DNA of 8,184 nucleotides from Thermoplasmata archaeon (GCA_023145185.1 JAGLEG010000573.1:1-8184); one strand, 5' to 3'. Positions 1-7,331 are shown, counted from the first letter of the stretch. Numbers and translations: made by a program. Notes: a model not told the origin generated them from the sequence alone.

Positions 1-169
1 TCGATCGGCCGGAGGGAAGGAAGGCGCGGCCTTCCTCGAGGAAGAGCTTCTGCATATCAAGTACAAGGAGGGCAGCTTTTCTGGGTTTTCCCGGCCATAT
101 CCTCCTGCTCTGAAGGGATGACACCCATCCCTCCGCCTTTTGCGTAATATCTTCCTTGGAGGCATACAT
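1..169 (-). CDS. Isochorismatase-like cysteine hydrolase, N-terminal 56 residues (runs off left edge)
   Basis: This partial gene begins with ATG at 169-167 on the minus strand and stays open to the left edge, giving 56 residues. Residues 31-40 read KAALLVLDMQ, followed by KLFLEEG. This is the first beta strand and the Asp-x-Gln signature of the isochorismatase / nicotinamidase superfamily, where that Asp (residue 38 here) belongs to the catalytic Cys-Asp-Lys triad. The Lys and Cys would lie outside the window, so the substrate cannot be told. The domain is preceded by about 30 residues with the Trp-rich stretch RRIWPGKPRK, a longer lead-in than a minimal family member has. No strong ribosome binding site precedes the ATG; an AT-rich element at 205-212 is placed so that a short-leader transcript is possible. 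The gene diverges from the TPR gene. The family call is fairly secure from the motif, but the fragment is short. Confidence 0.72.
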   Translation of the reverse strand, partial: MYASKEDITQKAEGWVSSLQSRRIWPGKPRKAALLVLDMQKLFLEEGRAFLPSGRS

Positions 170-302
170 TTCTGCTCTCATCGTCCCCCAATGGGATACG
201 TCCGATATTAATCCCTGTTATCGTCCGCCCGAATGGGGATCCATTTCACCCAAAAGAGGAACTACTAAACCATCCTTATTGCTCTCCCCGCGGAGAGACG
301 TA
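170..302. promoter_or_regulatory. Divergent intergenic region with a candidate promoter
   Basis: This 133-base spacer separates the divergent isochorismatase-like and TPR genes, so it should hold promoters for both. The only clear AT-rich element is ATATTAAT at 205-212. Read on the minus strand it sits about 39 bases upstream of the hydrolase ATG, which would give a start site roughly 15 bases before the codon, a common archaeal spacing. For the TPR gene the same box would imply a leader of nearly 70 bases. No better TATA box is visible for that gene. The translation of 156-302 in the TPR frame does not look like protein. Confidence 0.35.
282..297 (+). promoter_or_regulatory. Hairpin overlapping the TPR gene ribosome binding site
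   Basis: CTCTCC (282-287) and GGAGAG (292-297) form a perfect 6-bp stem around the 4-base loop CCGC. The right arm is the Shine-Dalgarno sequence of the TPR gene: GGAG at 292-295 lies 7 bases before the ATG at 303. In the mRNA the stem would hide the ribosome binding site, so it could limit translation. It could equally be a DNA operator, or chance in a GC-rich stretch. Confidence 0.4.
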
Positions 303-1082
303 ATGCCAGGACCCCATGAGGAACTTCAACTACTTGATCCGTCCGACAGCATGAAAAGGACGATAGAGATCATCAACCTCCAGCTGGGACAGATAGAGGA
401 GGGGGAAGTTGGAAAGGAGGACTGCGAGGCAGTCAGCAGGGCTCTTGGGCTGATAGCTGAAAAGGAGAGTGAGGCGGTCTCTTACTACATGAGGCCGTTG
501 GACAGCGATGAGATATACGACAGGCTCATTAGCCTGCATGAGTCCAGGGACGAGATGGAGACGGCCGATCACTACAAGTCGATGATAGACCAGAGAAGGG
601 CCCGGAAATGGACCCTGCATGGAGACCTTCACTCGGTCCTTGGGGACAATACCCTCGCCGTGAAATACTTCGAACGGGCCCTGTTCTACGGGCCAAGGGA
701 CGACGTTGTTGATGAGGTGAAAAAGGCCCTGTCAAAAGCTGGAAGGAGAGTTGATAAGGCGGGATCCGGGCTCCCTACCATATTGAAAAAACTGGAGGGC
801 CGCCCCACCGATGTAAAGCTGATCGGAGATGCGGCAAAGTACCTGATAGACCTAAACATGATCGAGGAGGCCATCGACATGAACGGGAAGGTCCTCAAAC
901 TGGTCCCTGCCGATTTCGAATCCCTGCACAGAAAAGGATGCCTCCAATTCCTTGCGGGGAATAGAGAGGATGCCATTCGGATCTTCTCCACCTTGAAGCA
1001 GGACAATCCAAATTCAACCAAGGCCAAAAGCGCGTACAACTGGACCAGGGACCTCCCCAACGGCGATGTGAACGGGGAATGA
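303..1082 (+). CDS. TPR-repeat protein, 259 residues
   Basis: This is a soluble tetratricopeptide repeat protein with no signal peptide or membrane segment. TPR modules mediate protein-protein contacts; the partner is unknown. Residues 100-133 form a near-perfect TPR, with W103, G107, A119, F123, A126 and P131 at consensus positions 4, 8, 20, 24, 27 and 32. Two more modules lie back to back at 171-204 (A190, P202) and 205-238 (G212, A224, F228, P236). Residues 67-99 are helical and may be a degenerate module; the Lys/Arg/Gly-rich 143-169 is a linker. The N-terminal 60 residues look helical and acidic. The frame is open back to a TTG at 156, but ATG 303 is preferred: GGAG sits 7 bases upstream and the earlier codons do not look like protein. 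ATG 351 is a weaker alternative. Its TGA touches the stop of the convergent giant gene. Confidence 0.85.
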   Translation: MPGPHEELQLLDPSDSMKRTIEIINLQLGQIEEGEVGKEDCEAVSRALGLIAEKESEAVSYYMRPLDSDEIYDRLISLHESRDEMETADHYKSMIDQRRARKWTLHGDLHSVLGDNTLAVKYFERALFYGPRDDVVDEVKKALSKAGRRVDKAGSGLPTILKKLEGRPTDVKLIGDAAKYLIDLNMIEEAIDMNGKVLKLVPADFESLHRKGCLQFLAGNREDAIRIFSTLKQDNPNSTKAKSAYNWTRDLPNGDVNGE

Positions 1083-1085
1083 TCA
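1080..1085. other. Abutting convergent stop codons (TGATCA)
   Basis: The TGA of the TPR gene (1080-1082) is followed directly by TCA (1083-1085), the reverse complement of the TGA that ends the giant gene. Together they form the palindrome TGATCA, with no base between the two coding regions. Any transcription terminator for either gene must therefore lie inside the other gene. Confidence 0.95.
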
Positions 1086-4000
1086 CTTGCCCTTCTTCAC
1101 CAGATAGCCGACCTTCCTCGAGAAGAGAAGCGACTTCTTGTATTCCCTCAGGGCAAACGCCTCTTTCGCCCTTGTGTAGAACGTATTGGCCTCTGAAACG
1201 TCATTGCCCTTTTTCTTGGCTGCCAGGATCTGAACATGGGCGCTATTGAGCTCATCAAAGGCCTTGTCGTGAAGGGATTGCTGATCCAGGTCCGCAAGGA
1301 CTATCCTGGATAACGTGACCACCTCCCTGCCCTCGTCGAACTGGTCGTTGGAGAAGCGCTCTTTAGCCATGTTTATGGAAAGCTCGGCCTTGGAGGTGTC
1401 GATCCCCTTCTTTCTAAGGTCCCGCATCCTCAAGGTCAGGTCGCGAACCGCCTCCTCGCCCTGCATGGATCGGAAGACGTAGAGGAACTGCTGGATGTTC
1501 TGAATATCCAATTCCTCCACAGCACTCTGTGCCTCCTTGGCAAGTTTCTGGGCACTCTTGTATCTCTTCTGATGAAAGCTCTCCCTCGCCTGATCGAGCT
1601 TGAGGTTGGCCGGCTCCAGCTTCTGGCTGATCCCGGAAAAGTTCTCCAGCAGGTACTTGATCATAGCCTCTGTGAACTCCATGATCTCCCTGCAGGACTC
1701 CCTGAGATTTCTCCTCACGACGTCTTTGATGGACTCGCGGATCGCATTTAGCAGCTTACTTGCGGGCTCCAGCTTTCCACTTTCCAGTGCCAGCTGTGCC
1801 TTTGAGAACAGGGATTCAGCATGTGTGACGTCAGACCCCATTGCCTTCAGTTTATTGATCATGTTCCTTGTCGTGGAGAGCTCCTTCCCCAACGCCTCCA
1901 TGTCCTCCACCTTGTCGAGGTCCGAGATCATATCCATTGCGGTGAGTGCGGCCCTATCCGCCCTGTCGAAGTCGTTAGTCCTGAAGAGGGTCCCAGCCTC
2001 CTTCAGGATCAGGTTTATGCCCTCATCCCCCACCCCATTTTTCTTGAGCTCCTTTACCCCTCTTGAAGCCCCTGCGATATGCTTCCTTGCAAGGGTTTCC
2101 ATCAGGGCTTTGCTCTCATCGATGATCCTGAGGGAGGACTCTTCAATAAGTTCCCGTATCTCTCCGGGGTCGCTGGAATCATCAGAGATCATCTTCTTCA
2201 ACTTCTTGAGGGATGTCACCAGCTTCTTGGAGGACTTCATGCCGATCTCTTTGAGCTCCTTTCTCCTGACCCTGAGGAACTTGAACTCCCCCTTGAGCCC
2301 TTTCTTTTCCTGGACCCTGCGGAGATCCTCTCCCAGGTCAAGGATCGAACTGAATGTGGATATGGCCCTGGCATCATCATCTGCATCGTATGCCTCCATC
2401 CCCTCCTTGTACATCTTCTCGAGGGAGGTGATATCCACGTCGCTGTCCAGGAAGCTGTCAAGGTACTCCTTGATCCTGGGAACATATCCCTCGACGGTCA
2501 TCTTGTTGTAGGAGTTGAGCTTGGCCTCGGCACCCGTTATTGCGATCTCTATCCACGATGTGGCATCGTCAAGATTTCCCTGCTCCATCAGACCCTCTGT
2601 CTGCTCGAGGACCATCCTCTCCTCTTCGGTGGATATGCCAATAGGCTCCATCTGCTCTATCAGTTCGTTCAGGGTGGTCCTCTTGGTGAGGTATTCGCTG
2701 TGGGTGTGGGCGTTTATGGTATCGTCGAGTATATTGCCGGCGTTATCTGAAATATCCTTGGCTCCGTCAAGGTCCCCCGTATCGTACCTCTCCGAGGCCC
2801 TGTTCAGCATATTCATCACATTGGAGGTGTCTATCCCGATCGTATGTGCCTCCATCGCCCTGACCTTAAGGGCCGATATGGCCTTCTCTACCTTGCTTAT
2901 CAGGTAAGGGGTCTGATTCTTCAGCATTGACTGTTCCAGGTCGCTGTTGATCTGATCGCACCTCTCCAGATCGCCCTCGCTCAGCGCCTGTCTGAACTGT
3001 TGGATAAGCTCCCTCTCCCTTGTGGTATCCAACCCCATATCCTTCATGTTGTTCAGAAGGATCTCCGTCGTCTGGACCGAACTCTCCATCAGCCCCATCC
3101 GCATCGACAGCCGTTTATCGTTGATATCCTTCTTGATCCCCTCAAGCAGGTGCTCGGCCTGATCGTATTCTCCCTTTAACATCAGCTCCTCAGCCATGGA
3201 GAATATCCCAAGTTCGTTCGAGATGTCGAGGTTCTCTGCCTTTGATATCTCCAGGAGGGACCTGACCTCCTCGTGATAGGAATTGGCCACCTCACGCCTT
3301 CTCATCGATTCCCGGTCCTGTTTCGACCTGTCGAGGAATTTGTAAACGTTGTCCAGAAGCGTGAAGGAATCCTTGAAATCCCCCCTCTCGAAGGCATCCC
3401 TGGCCATGTTGATGTTGTCGTCTGTAAGGCCCACCTCGATATTCAGGTCGTCTGCATCCTTCAGCAGGGTCTCGACATCCTGTATCCTCGTACTGTACTG
3501 TTCCTTGAAGTGGTTCTCCTTTCTAACCTTGACCTCATCCTGTGCCTGGTTAACGAAATCAAGTGCGTCGTCATATTCCTGTCTGCTGAACGAATCCTCT
3601 GCCTCGTTGAGCAACTCCTTGACCTCGAACAGCTCAATTCCCTCGCCAATGGCCTCATCTATCTCCTTCTTCACATCAACAAGCGTGTCCGGGATCGTGA
3701 GAGAGACGTGGCTCTTGAACAGTTCGTCCGACACATCGGTGGCCTTCTGAAGGTTCGAGAAAGCTCCGGAGAGATCACCATTGGATTCCATCTGGGAGGC
3801 ATAGTCCATGTACATCTTGATCGGCTCCGTATCTATGCCGGTAGCCTCCAGATGGTTCATCGTTTGAAGGACCTTCTGCATCTCCGAGGGGACCATCTCC
3901 TTGAGGAAAACCTCCTTTGACTGGCCCAGTTTCTCGCGGATATCAAGGGTAAGTGAATACGCTTTCTCGTAATCCTCGCCCATGAAGGACCTCTCCGCCT

Positions 4001-6344
4001 CTATGAGAAGTGTCTCCAGCTCCATTGAATCAAGGCCGATCTCCTTCACCTCAAGGATCTCCTCCTTGAGCTGGGTTATCCCGTTCATGGAAGATTCGCT
4101 GAAGTATGAATTTCGGTTCCCCGCCACCGAATCGCGGGCCTTCCCGACAACCTGATCCACCTCATCGAACCTATCCTCCTTGAAGAGGACCTCCGCCTCC
4201 GATATCAGGGAGTTCGCCTCGGTGATGTCCAGACCAAATTCCAGGGACTCCTCCACGTAGTCCTTCAACCCCTCTATCTCGTCCTTCAGGATGTCCCTTC
4301 TTTTCTCCATCCACCTCTCCTTCACCTGGGTCTCAACCTTGGTCGCCAATCTTGCTGCTGGAGCAAGGTCCCCCGAGGAGAGCATCTTCTTGGCACTGAT
4401 CAGGGATTCCCTCTCATCATCCACCGGAACTCCAGCCCTCTTGGCCTCATCGAACATGAACTCTGCGGAGTTGATCAGGCTCTCGATCCTACCCAGTTCA
4501 ACTTCACCATCCAGATTGGATATGTTCTCCCTTATGCCTCTCAGCGTCTCTCCCGAGCCCACGTAGTCCTTGTCCCTGTATCTCTTTCCCGCGGTATTCA
4601 GCTGGTCGTACAGTGAGTTGGCCTCGACCCCCTTTGACATGAGGCCCTCGATCGAGGTCCGGATATCGCCGTACCACTCGTCATAGTGGTCCCTGAAGTA
4701 CTGTGAAGACTCCCTCTCAAGGTCTGACCTGATGTCACTGAGCTCACTGTTGAAGCTGTCATCGTCGATCTTGCCGATATCCGCCTCCAGGTGATCCAGT
4801 CGGTCGACATATTCCAACTCCTTGGATTTGCTCAGGCCGATCGTGTCGATGATCTCCAGTATATCCGTCCGCTCTTTTTCCATGCCTCTCTTTCTGACCT
4901 CCACCATCCTCTCCCCGAGCATATCCTTGGACCTTTCAACGATCACCTCGATCTCATCAGGTGGCATCTCCTCCATCAGGAACATATCCTCGGCCTCGAG
5001 GATCATCTCCTTGATCTCCACCATCTCAAGGTCCTCGTTGAGCAGGCTCCCATACTGGGACAGGAGGGAACCGTAACCATCCTTGACCGTAACAAGCCTC
5101 GTTTCCATCTCCCTCTGCTGGAACATCTCCTCGGCCAGGTCCAGGTACTCCATCGCCTCGGAGATCTCGCTGCCATCAAGGGAATCCCTGGACATCTGGA
5201 TCAGGTCCTTGATCTGGGCACCCTCCTGCCTATCTGCGATCACAGAGCCCGCAACGGCACCTTCAAGCGAGCCCATGCGGTCCTCGATCCCGCCCCTGAA
5301 ATTCTCATATACGAGGGCCTGACCCTGGGAGAAGAGCATGTCGCTGTCCTCCAGGAGTTTCTTGGGTGAGATCAGGGTCTTCTCCTCTTCGATCCTCCCG
5401 ACCCTCTCCTCCAGGTCAGACAGGTCCATCATATCACCGTATCGTTGGATCATGTCCTGGACGTTGATGAGGTTGATATTCCCCTTTCTCCTGATATATT
5501 CCGTCTCGAACCTGGAGACCGACCTGTCCACCTTGGCCACGGTTTTTTTGATCTCCTTGTATTTCTTGGGATCGAATGAGATCTCCAGGCTCATCAGCTC
5601 CCTCTCAAAATCATCGGCGTCCAGGCCGTACTGCTTGAACTCCTTTATGATCTCCATCAGCTTTCCCATATCCTCCTTCAGAACCTTGAACCGATCCTGA
5701 ACGACATCATCGGAAAGTTCGGAGGTGACCTTGGTGTACAGCAGGTTTGCATAGACGAGTAGATTATCGATATCACCTTTCTTTGCGTAGGTCCAGGCCT
5801 TCTTGTAGTACTTCCTTGCATCCTTCAGCTGTGCCGGAGATTCCGCCACCACCTTGAAGGATTCAACTCCTTTTTCGAAGCCATTCCACGCTTCCATCAA
5901 TATAACATCGTTCATTCCCTTGAGGTCTTTCTCAAGCCTGCCCCTGATCCTGGATGAGATCGCCTCCACACTCTCCAACTCGCCCTTCTCCAGTTTTCCC
6001 TCCAGTTTCCCGATCTCCTTTGACAGGAACTTGTTCGAGATCTTCTTTTCCCCACATATCTCCATGCCTTTTTGGGCCAGTGACAGGGTTATGGCGACCT
6101 TCTCCTTCTCCCACCTGACCGTAATATCATTGAGCCTGACATCCAGCTTTTCCCAGAGATTCCCTGCATCATCCGAACCCGATCCCAACGACCTCTTGTA
6201 CGCGGCGATATCCTTTTTGATGGACCCGGTCTTAACCTGAAGGTTCTTCAGGAGATTGAACCGATTTTCCACCTCTTCGGACGTGGGAAGATCAGCCTCT
6301 ACGGGGGCTTTCGGCGGTTCCTTTTTACTCTTTTTACCGGCCAT
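1083..6344 (-). CDS. Giant all-helical repeat protein, 1753 residues, about 25 units with 66-residue spacing
   Basis: I do not recognise a named family. The protein is very charged and helical throughout, with no signal peptide, membrane segment, Walker motif or other enzyme motif, so a cytoplasmic scaffold or structural role is inferred. Residues 1-17 are Lys/Pro-rich (MAGKKSKKEPPK) and the C-terminus is basic (LVKKGK). From about residue 101 to the end it consists of tandem helical units anchored at residues 101, 170, 240, 306, 372, 438, 503, 572, 638, 704, 770, 836, 902, 968, 1038, 1104, 1170, 1236, 1302, 1368, 1437, 1503, 1573, 1647 and 1713; a degenerate extra unit may start near 35. Each unit has a Gly-x-Asp-like turn and then a TPR-like hairpin. 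Start: a TTG at 6362 would add six residues, but ATG 6344 is preferred, with GGTG 6 bases upstream and a typical N-terminus. It probably has its own promoter at 6477-6487. It is not an SMC or Rad50 protein, having no ATPase heads. The gene is intact and the function unknown. Confidence 0.9.
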   Translation of the reverse strand: MAGKKSKKEPPKAPVEADLPTSEEVENRFNLLKNLQVKTGSIKKDIAAYKRSLGSGSDDAGNLWEKLDVRLNDITVRWEKEKVAITLSLAQKGMEICGEKKISNKFLSKEIGKLEGKLEKGELESVEAISSRIRGRLEKDLKGMNDVILMEAWNGFEKGVESFKVVAESPAQLKDARKYYKKAWTYAKKGDIDNLLVYANLLYTKVTSELSDDVVQDRFKVLKEDMGKLMEIIKEFKQYGLDADDFERELMSLEISFDPKKYKEIKKTVAKVDRSVSRFETEYIRRKGNINLINVQDMIQRYGDMMDLSDLEERVGRIEEEKTLISPKKLLEDSDMLFSQGQALVYENFRGGIEDRMGSLEGAVAGSVIADRQEGAQIKDLIQMSRDSLDGSEISEAMEYLDLAEEMFQQREMETRLVTVKDGYGSLLSQYGSLLNEDLEMVEIKEMILEAEDMFLMEEMPPDEIEVIVERSKDMLGERMVEVRKRGMEKERTDILEIIDTIGLSKSKELEYVDRLDHLEADIGKIDDDSFNSELSDIRSDLERESSQYFRDHYDEWYGDIRTSIEGLMSKGVEANSLYDQLNTAGKRYRDKDYVGSGETLRGIRENISNLDGEVELGRIESLINSAEFMFDEAKRAGVPVDDERESLISAKKMLSSGDLAPAARLATKVETQVKERWMEKRRDILKDEIEGLKDYVEESLEFGLDITEANSLISEAEVLFKEDRFDEVDQVVGKARDSVAGNRNSYFSESSMNGITQLKEEILEVKEIGLDSMELETLLIEAERSFMGEDYEKAYSLTLDIREKLGQSKEVFLKEMVPSEMQKVLQTMNHLEATGIDTEPIKMYMDYASQMESNGDLSGAFSNLQKATDVSDELFKSHVSLTIPDTLVDVKKEIDEAIGEGIELFEVKELLNEAEDSFSRQEYDDALDFVNQAQDEVKVRKENHFKEQYSTRIQDVETLLKDADDLNIEVGLTDDNINMARDAFERGDFKDSFTLLDNVYKFLDRSKQDRESMRRREVANSYHEEVRSLLEISKAENLDISNELGIFSMAEELMLKGEYDQAEHLLEGIKKDINDKRLSMRMGLMESSVQTTEILLNNMKDMGLDTTRERELIQQFRQALSEGDLERCDQINSDLEQSMLKNQTPYLISKVEKAISALKVRAMEAHTIGIDTSNVMNMLNRASERYDTGDLDGAKDISDNAGNILDDTINAHTHSEYLTKRTTLNELIEQMEPIGISTEEERMVLEQTEGLMEQGNLDDATSWIEIAITGAEAKLNSYNKMTVEGYVPRIKEYLDSFLDSDVDITSLEKMYKEGMEAYDADDDARAISTFSSILDLGEDLRRVQEKKGLKGEFKFLRVRRKELKEIGMKSSKKLVTSLKKLKKMISDDSSDPGEIRELIEESSLRIIDESKALMETLARKHIAGASRGVKELKKNGVGDEGINLILKEAGTLFRTNDFDRADRAALTAMDMISDLDKVEDMEALGKELSTTRNMINKLKAMGSDVTHAESLFSKAQLALESGKLEPASKLLNAIRESIKDVVRRNLRESCREIMEFTEAMIKYLLENFSGISQKLEPANLKLDQARESFHQKRYKSAQKLAKEAQSAVEELDIQNIQQFLYVFRSMQGEEAVRDLTLRMRDLRKKGIDTSKAELSINMAKERFSNDQFDEGREVVTLSRIVLADLDQQSLHDKAFDELNSAHVQILAAKKKGNDVSEANTFYTRAKEAFALREYKKSLLFSRKVGYLVKKGK
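1086..6044 (-). repeat. Protein-level tandem repeat array, period 66 residues (198 bp), about 25 units
   Basis: The array was found by aligning the turn residue (Gly, Asn or Asp) before each TPR-like hairpin. The 24 intervals between units are 69, 70, 66, 66, 66, 66, 65, 69, then six of 66, then 70, then five of 66, then 69, 66, 70, 74 and 66. Ala occupies offset +13 in 16 of 25 units. Offset +25 is Ala in 12 units and Ser, Gly or Cys in five more. Offset +22 is usually Tyr, Phe or Leu, and Gly at +20 is common. Units 8-14 and 15-20 are the most regular; units 4, 7 and 20 are the most degenerate. The units differ greatly in sequence, so this is an old array, not a recent DNA-level duplication. 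Anchor positions were counted by hand. Confidence 0.8.
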
Positions 6345-6411
6345 GTCAAACACCAGATTCAACGGTCCTGTCAGGCATCATCAGAGTAACGACACCCTTC
6401 CCCACATCTAC

Positions 6412-6426
6412 CGATCATACTGATCG
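6412..6426. promoter_or_regulatory. Perfect palindrome CGATCA-TAC-TGATCG in the leader of the giant gene
   Basis: Two 6-bp arms around a 3-base centre lie 68-82 bases upstream of the giant gene's ATG and about 50-65 bases downstream of its TATA-like element. That places the palindrome just inside the expected transcript, where a repressor could bind the DNA or a small stem-loop could form in the RNA. No other copy was noticed in the window. Confidence 0.35.
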
Positions 6427-6476
6427 CGGTAATCCACATTAACGAGCCGCAGGCTACGCCTATCTACAATATATCG

Positions 6477-6487
6477 TATATATATAA
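6477..6487 (-). promoter_or_regulatory. TATA-like promoter element for the giant gene
   Basis: On the minus strand the element reads TTATATATATA and is the longest pure A/T run near a gene start in this window. It begins only four bases after the TAA of the upstream proline-rich gene. An archaeal start site about 25 bases downstream would fall near 6455, leaving a leader of about 110 bases before ATG 6344. It shows that the giant gene need not depend on read-through from the ATPase pair. The rest of the 147-base spacer (6345-6491) has no credible gene. Confidence 0.5.
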
Positions 6488-6491
6488 GATT

Positions 6492-7331
6492 TTACTCCCT
6501 CTTCTTGATGACCCTGCGGACCATAAACTTGCCTCTAGGGTGCGTTTCCAATATCTCCAGGCCTGCGTCAGTACCGGGGGTTTCCACCTTATTGGCAATT
6601 ATTGGATCTCCACCGGAGGTCGGTTGAGATGGCCCAGATAAGGACCGGTGGACTTGGGTCTGAACGGGAGGAGGAGTTGAGCCCTGCACCGGATGTAGCT
6701 GAGGCTCGACAGGAGGTTGAACTGGAGGAGATACCGGTGCGGTTGGTGGTGGGAACGAGCGCCTGACCGGCATCAATCGGGCCGGAGCCCCTGATCCCTC
6801 CCCTTGTGGCGGTGGCTCCGAATTGGGAAGTGGTGGCACCGGGTTTGCCCGAGATTGTGAAATACCATCTGGAGCAGTTTGCGGGGTCTTTGGCGTGGAG
6901 GGGGCAGGTCTATCAGGTACGGCGATCCTCGGCCTATTGATCTGGGCCTCCCTCTCCCTGTCCAACTTCCCCTTCTCGAATACCTTTCTGTTGATAGTGT
7001 TCTCCCTCTCCATGACCTTTGCAACGAAATTCGATAGTTCGGGATGTTTGGGTATCTCACCGTCATTGGCCTTTCTGGTGGGGGGCGTCCTTGGTTTCGT
7101 CGTGTCCTCCGGGGGAGATCTGGAAAGTAGAGAATCACCCTTTCCAGCCAGAAGGGTCTTGATGTTCTCATTTCCCGTCAGCCTGGGGGCCTGCTCCTTC
7201 TTCTTCTCCTCCTCCTTCTTCGCTACGAGGCCCCCCATGAGCTCCTGCTTCATCCTGGACAGCTCGTCCTGAACTAGCTCGTGCTCCTTCAACCAAGCCT
7301 CCCTGGCTGATGTGCCCTCTTCTTCCTCCAT
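6492..7331 (-). CDS. Proline-rich, intrinsically disordered protein with short helical ends, 279 residues
   Basis: I do not recognise a family. Residues 8-48 are strongly charged and helical, probably a short coiled coil ending in a Lys/Glu run. Residues 50-70 hold a Gly/Leu segment, and 95-130 form a second charged helical segment beginning HPELSNFVAKVMEREN. Residues 134-240 are low-complexity, full of Pro, Gln, Ser and Thr with PPP runs, surely disordered. The last 20 or so residues (LEILETHPRGKF, then MVRRVIKKRE) regain ordinary composition and look like a short basic binding motif. No enzyme motif, membrane segment or signal peptide is visible. The architecture suggests a flexible adaptor between two partners (inference). 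It lies 11 bases after the KaiC-like gene; AGGG at 7342-7339 follows that gene's stop directly, with a 7-base spacer to the ATG, so the two are very likely co-transcribed and coupled. Confidence 0.8.
   Translation of the reverse strand: MEEEEGTSAREAWLKEHELVQDELSRMKQELMGGLVAKKEEEKKKEQAPRLTGNENIKTLLAGKGDSLLSRSPPEDTTKPRTPPTRKANDGEIPKHPELSNFVAKVMERENTINRKVFEKGKLDREREAQINRPRIAVPDRPAPSTPKTPQTAPDGISQSRANPVPPLPNSEPPPQGEGSGAPARLMPVRRSFPPPTAPVSPPVQPPVEPQLHPVQGSTPPPVQTQVHRSLSGPSQPTSGGDPIIANKVETPGTDAGLEILETHPRGKFMVRRVIKKRE

Noticed and set aside
2..121. Plus-strand open frame from the left edge, ending in TGA, which could be the C-terminus of an upstream gene
   Set aside because: The opposite strand over the same bases encodes a recognisable isochorismatase-like start with its own ATG; the plus frame matches nothing I know and is best read as a shadow.
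156..302. Upstream extension of the TPR gene from a TTG codon
   Set aside because: The 49 added residues do not look like protein, a good ribosome binding site precedes ATG 303, and the extension would overlap the divergent hydrolase start.
1600..2511. Long plus-strand open frame of 303 codons inside the giant gene, plus several shorter ones between 1821 and 6240
   Set aside because: The sense strand is purine-rich and encodes a regular repeat protein; the antisense products are Ser/Leu/Ile-rich without motifs, as expected for shadows.
1083..6344. Giant protein as an SMC, Rad50 or myosin-like ATPase
   Set aside because: No Walker A, Walker B or signature motif occurs at either end, there is no hinge-like domain, and the sequence is a tandem repeat with many Gly/Asp turns, not one long coiled coil.
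1083..6344. DNA-level tandem repeat of 198 bp
   Set aside because: The period exists in the protein, but the nucleotide units are too diverged to be called a DNA repeat by eye.
6467..6490. A/T-rich stretch as a terminator hairpin for the proline-rich gene
   Set aside because: The best stem is only about five A-T pairs and no T-run follows on the minus strand; a TATA element fits better.
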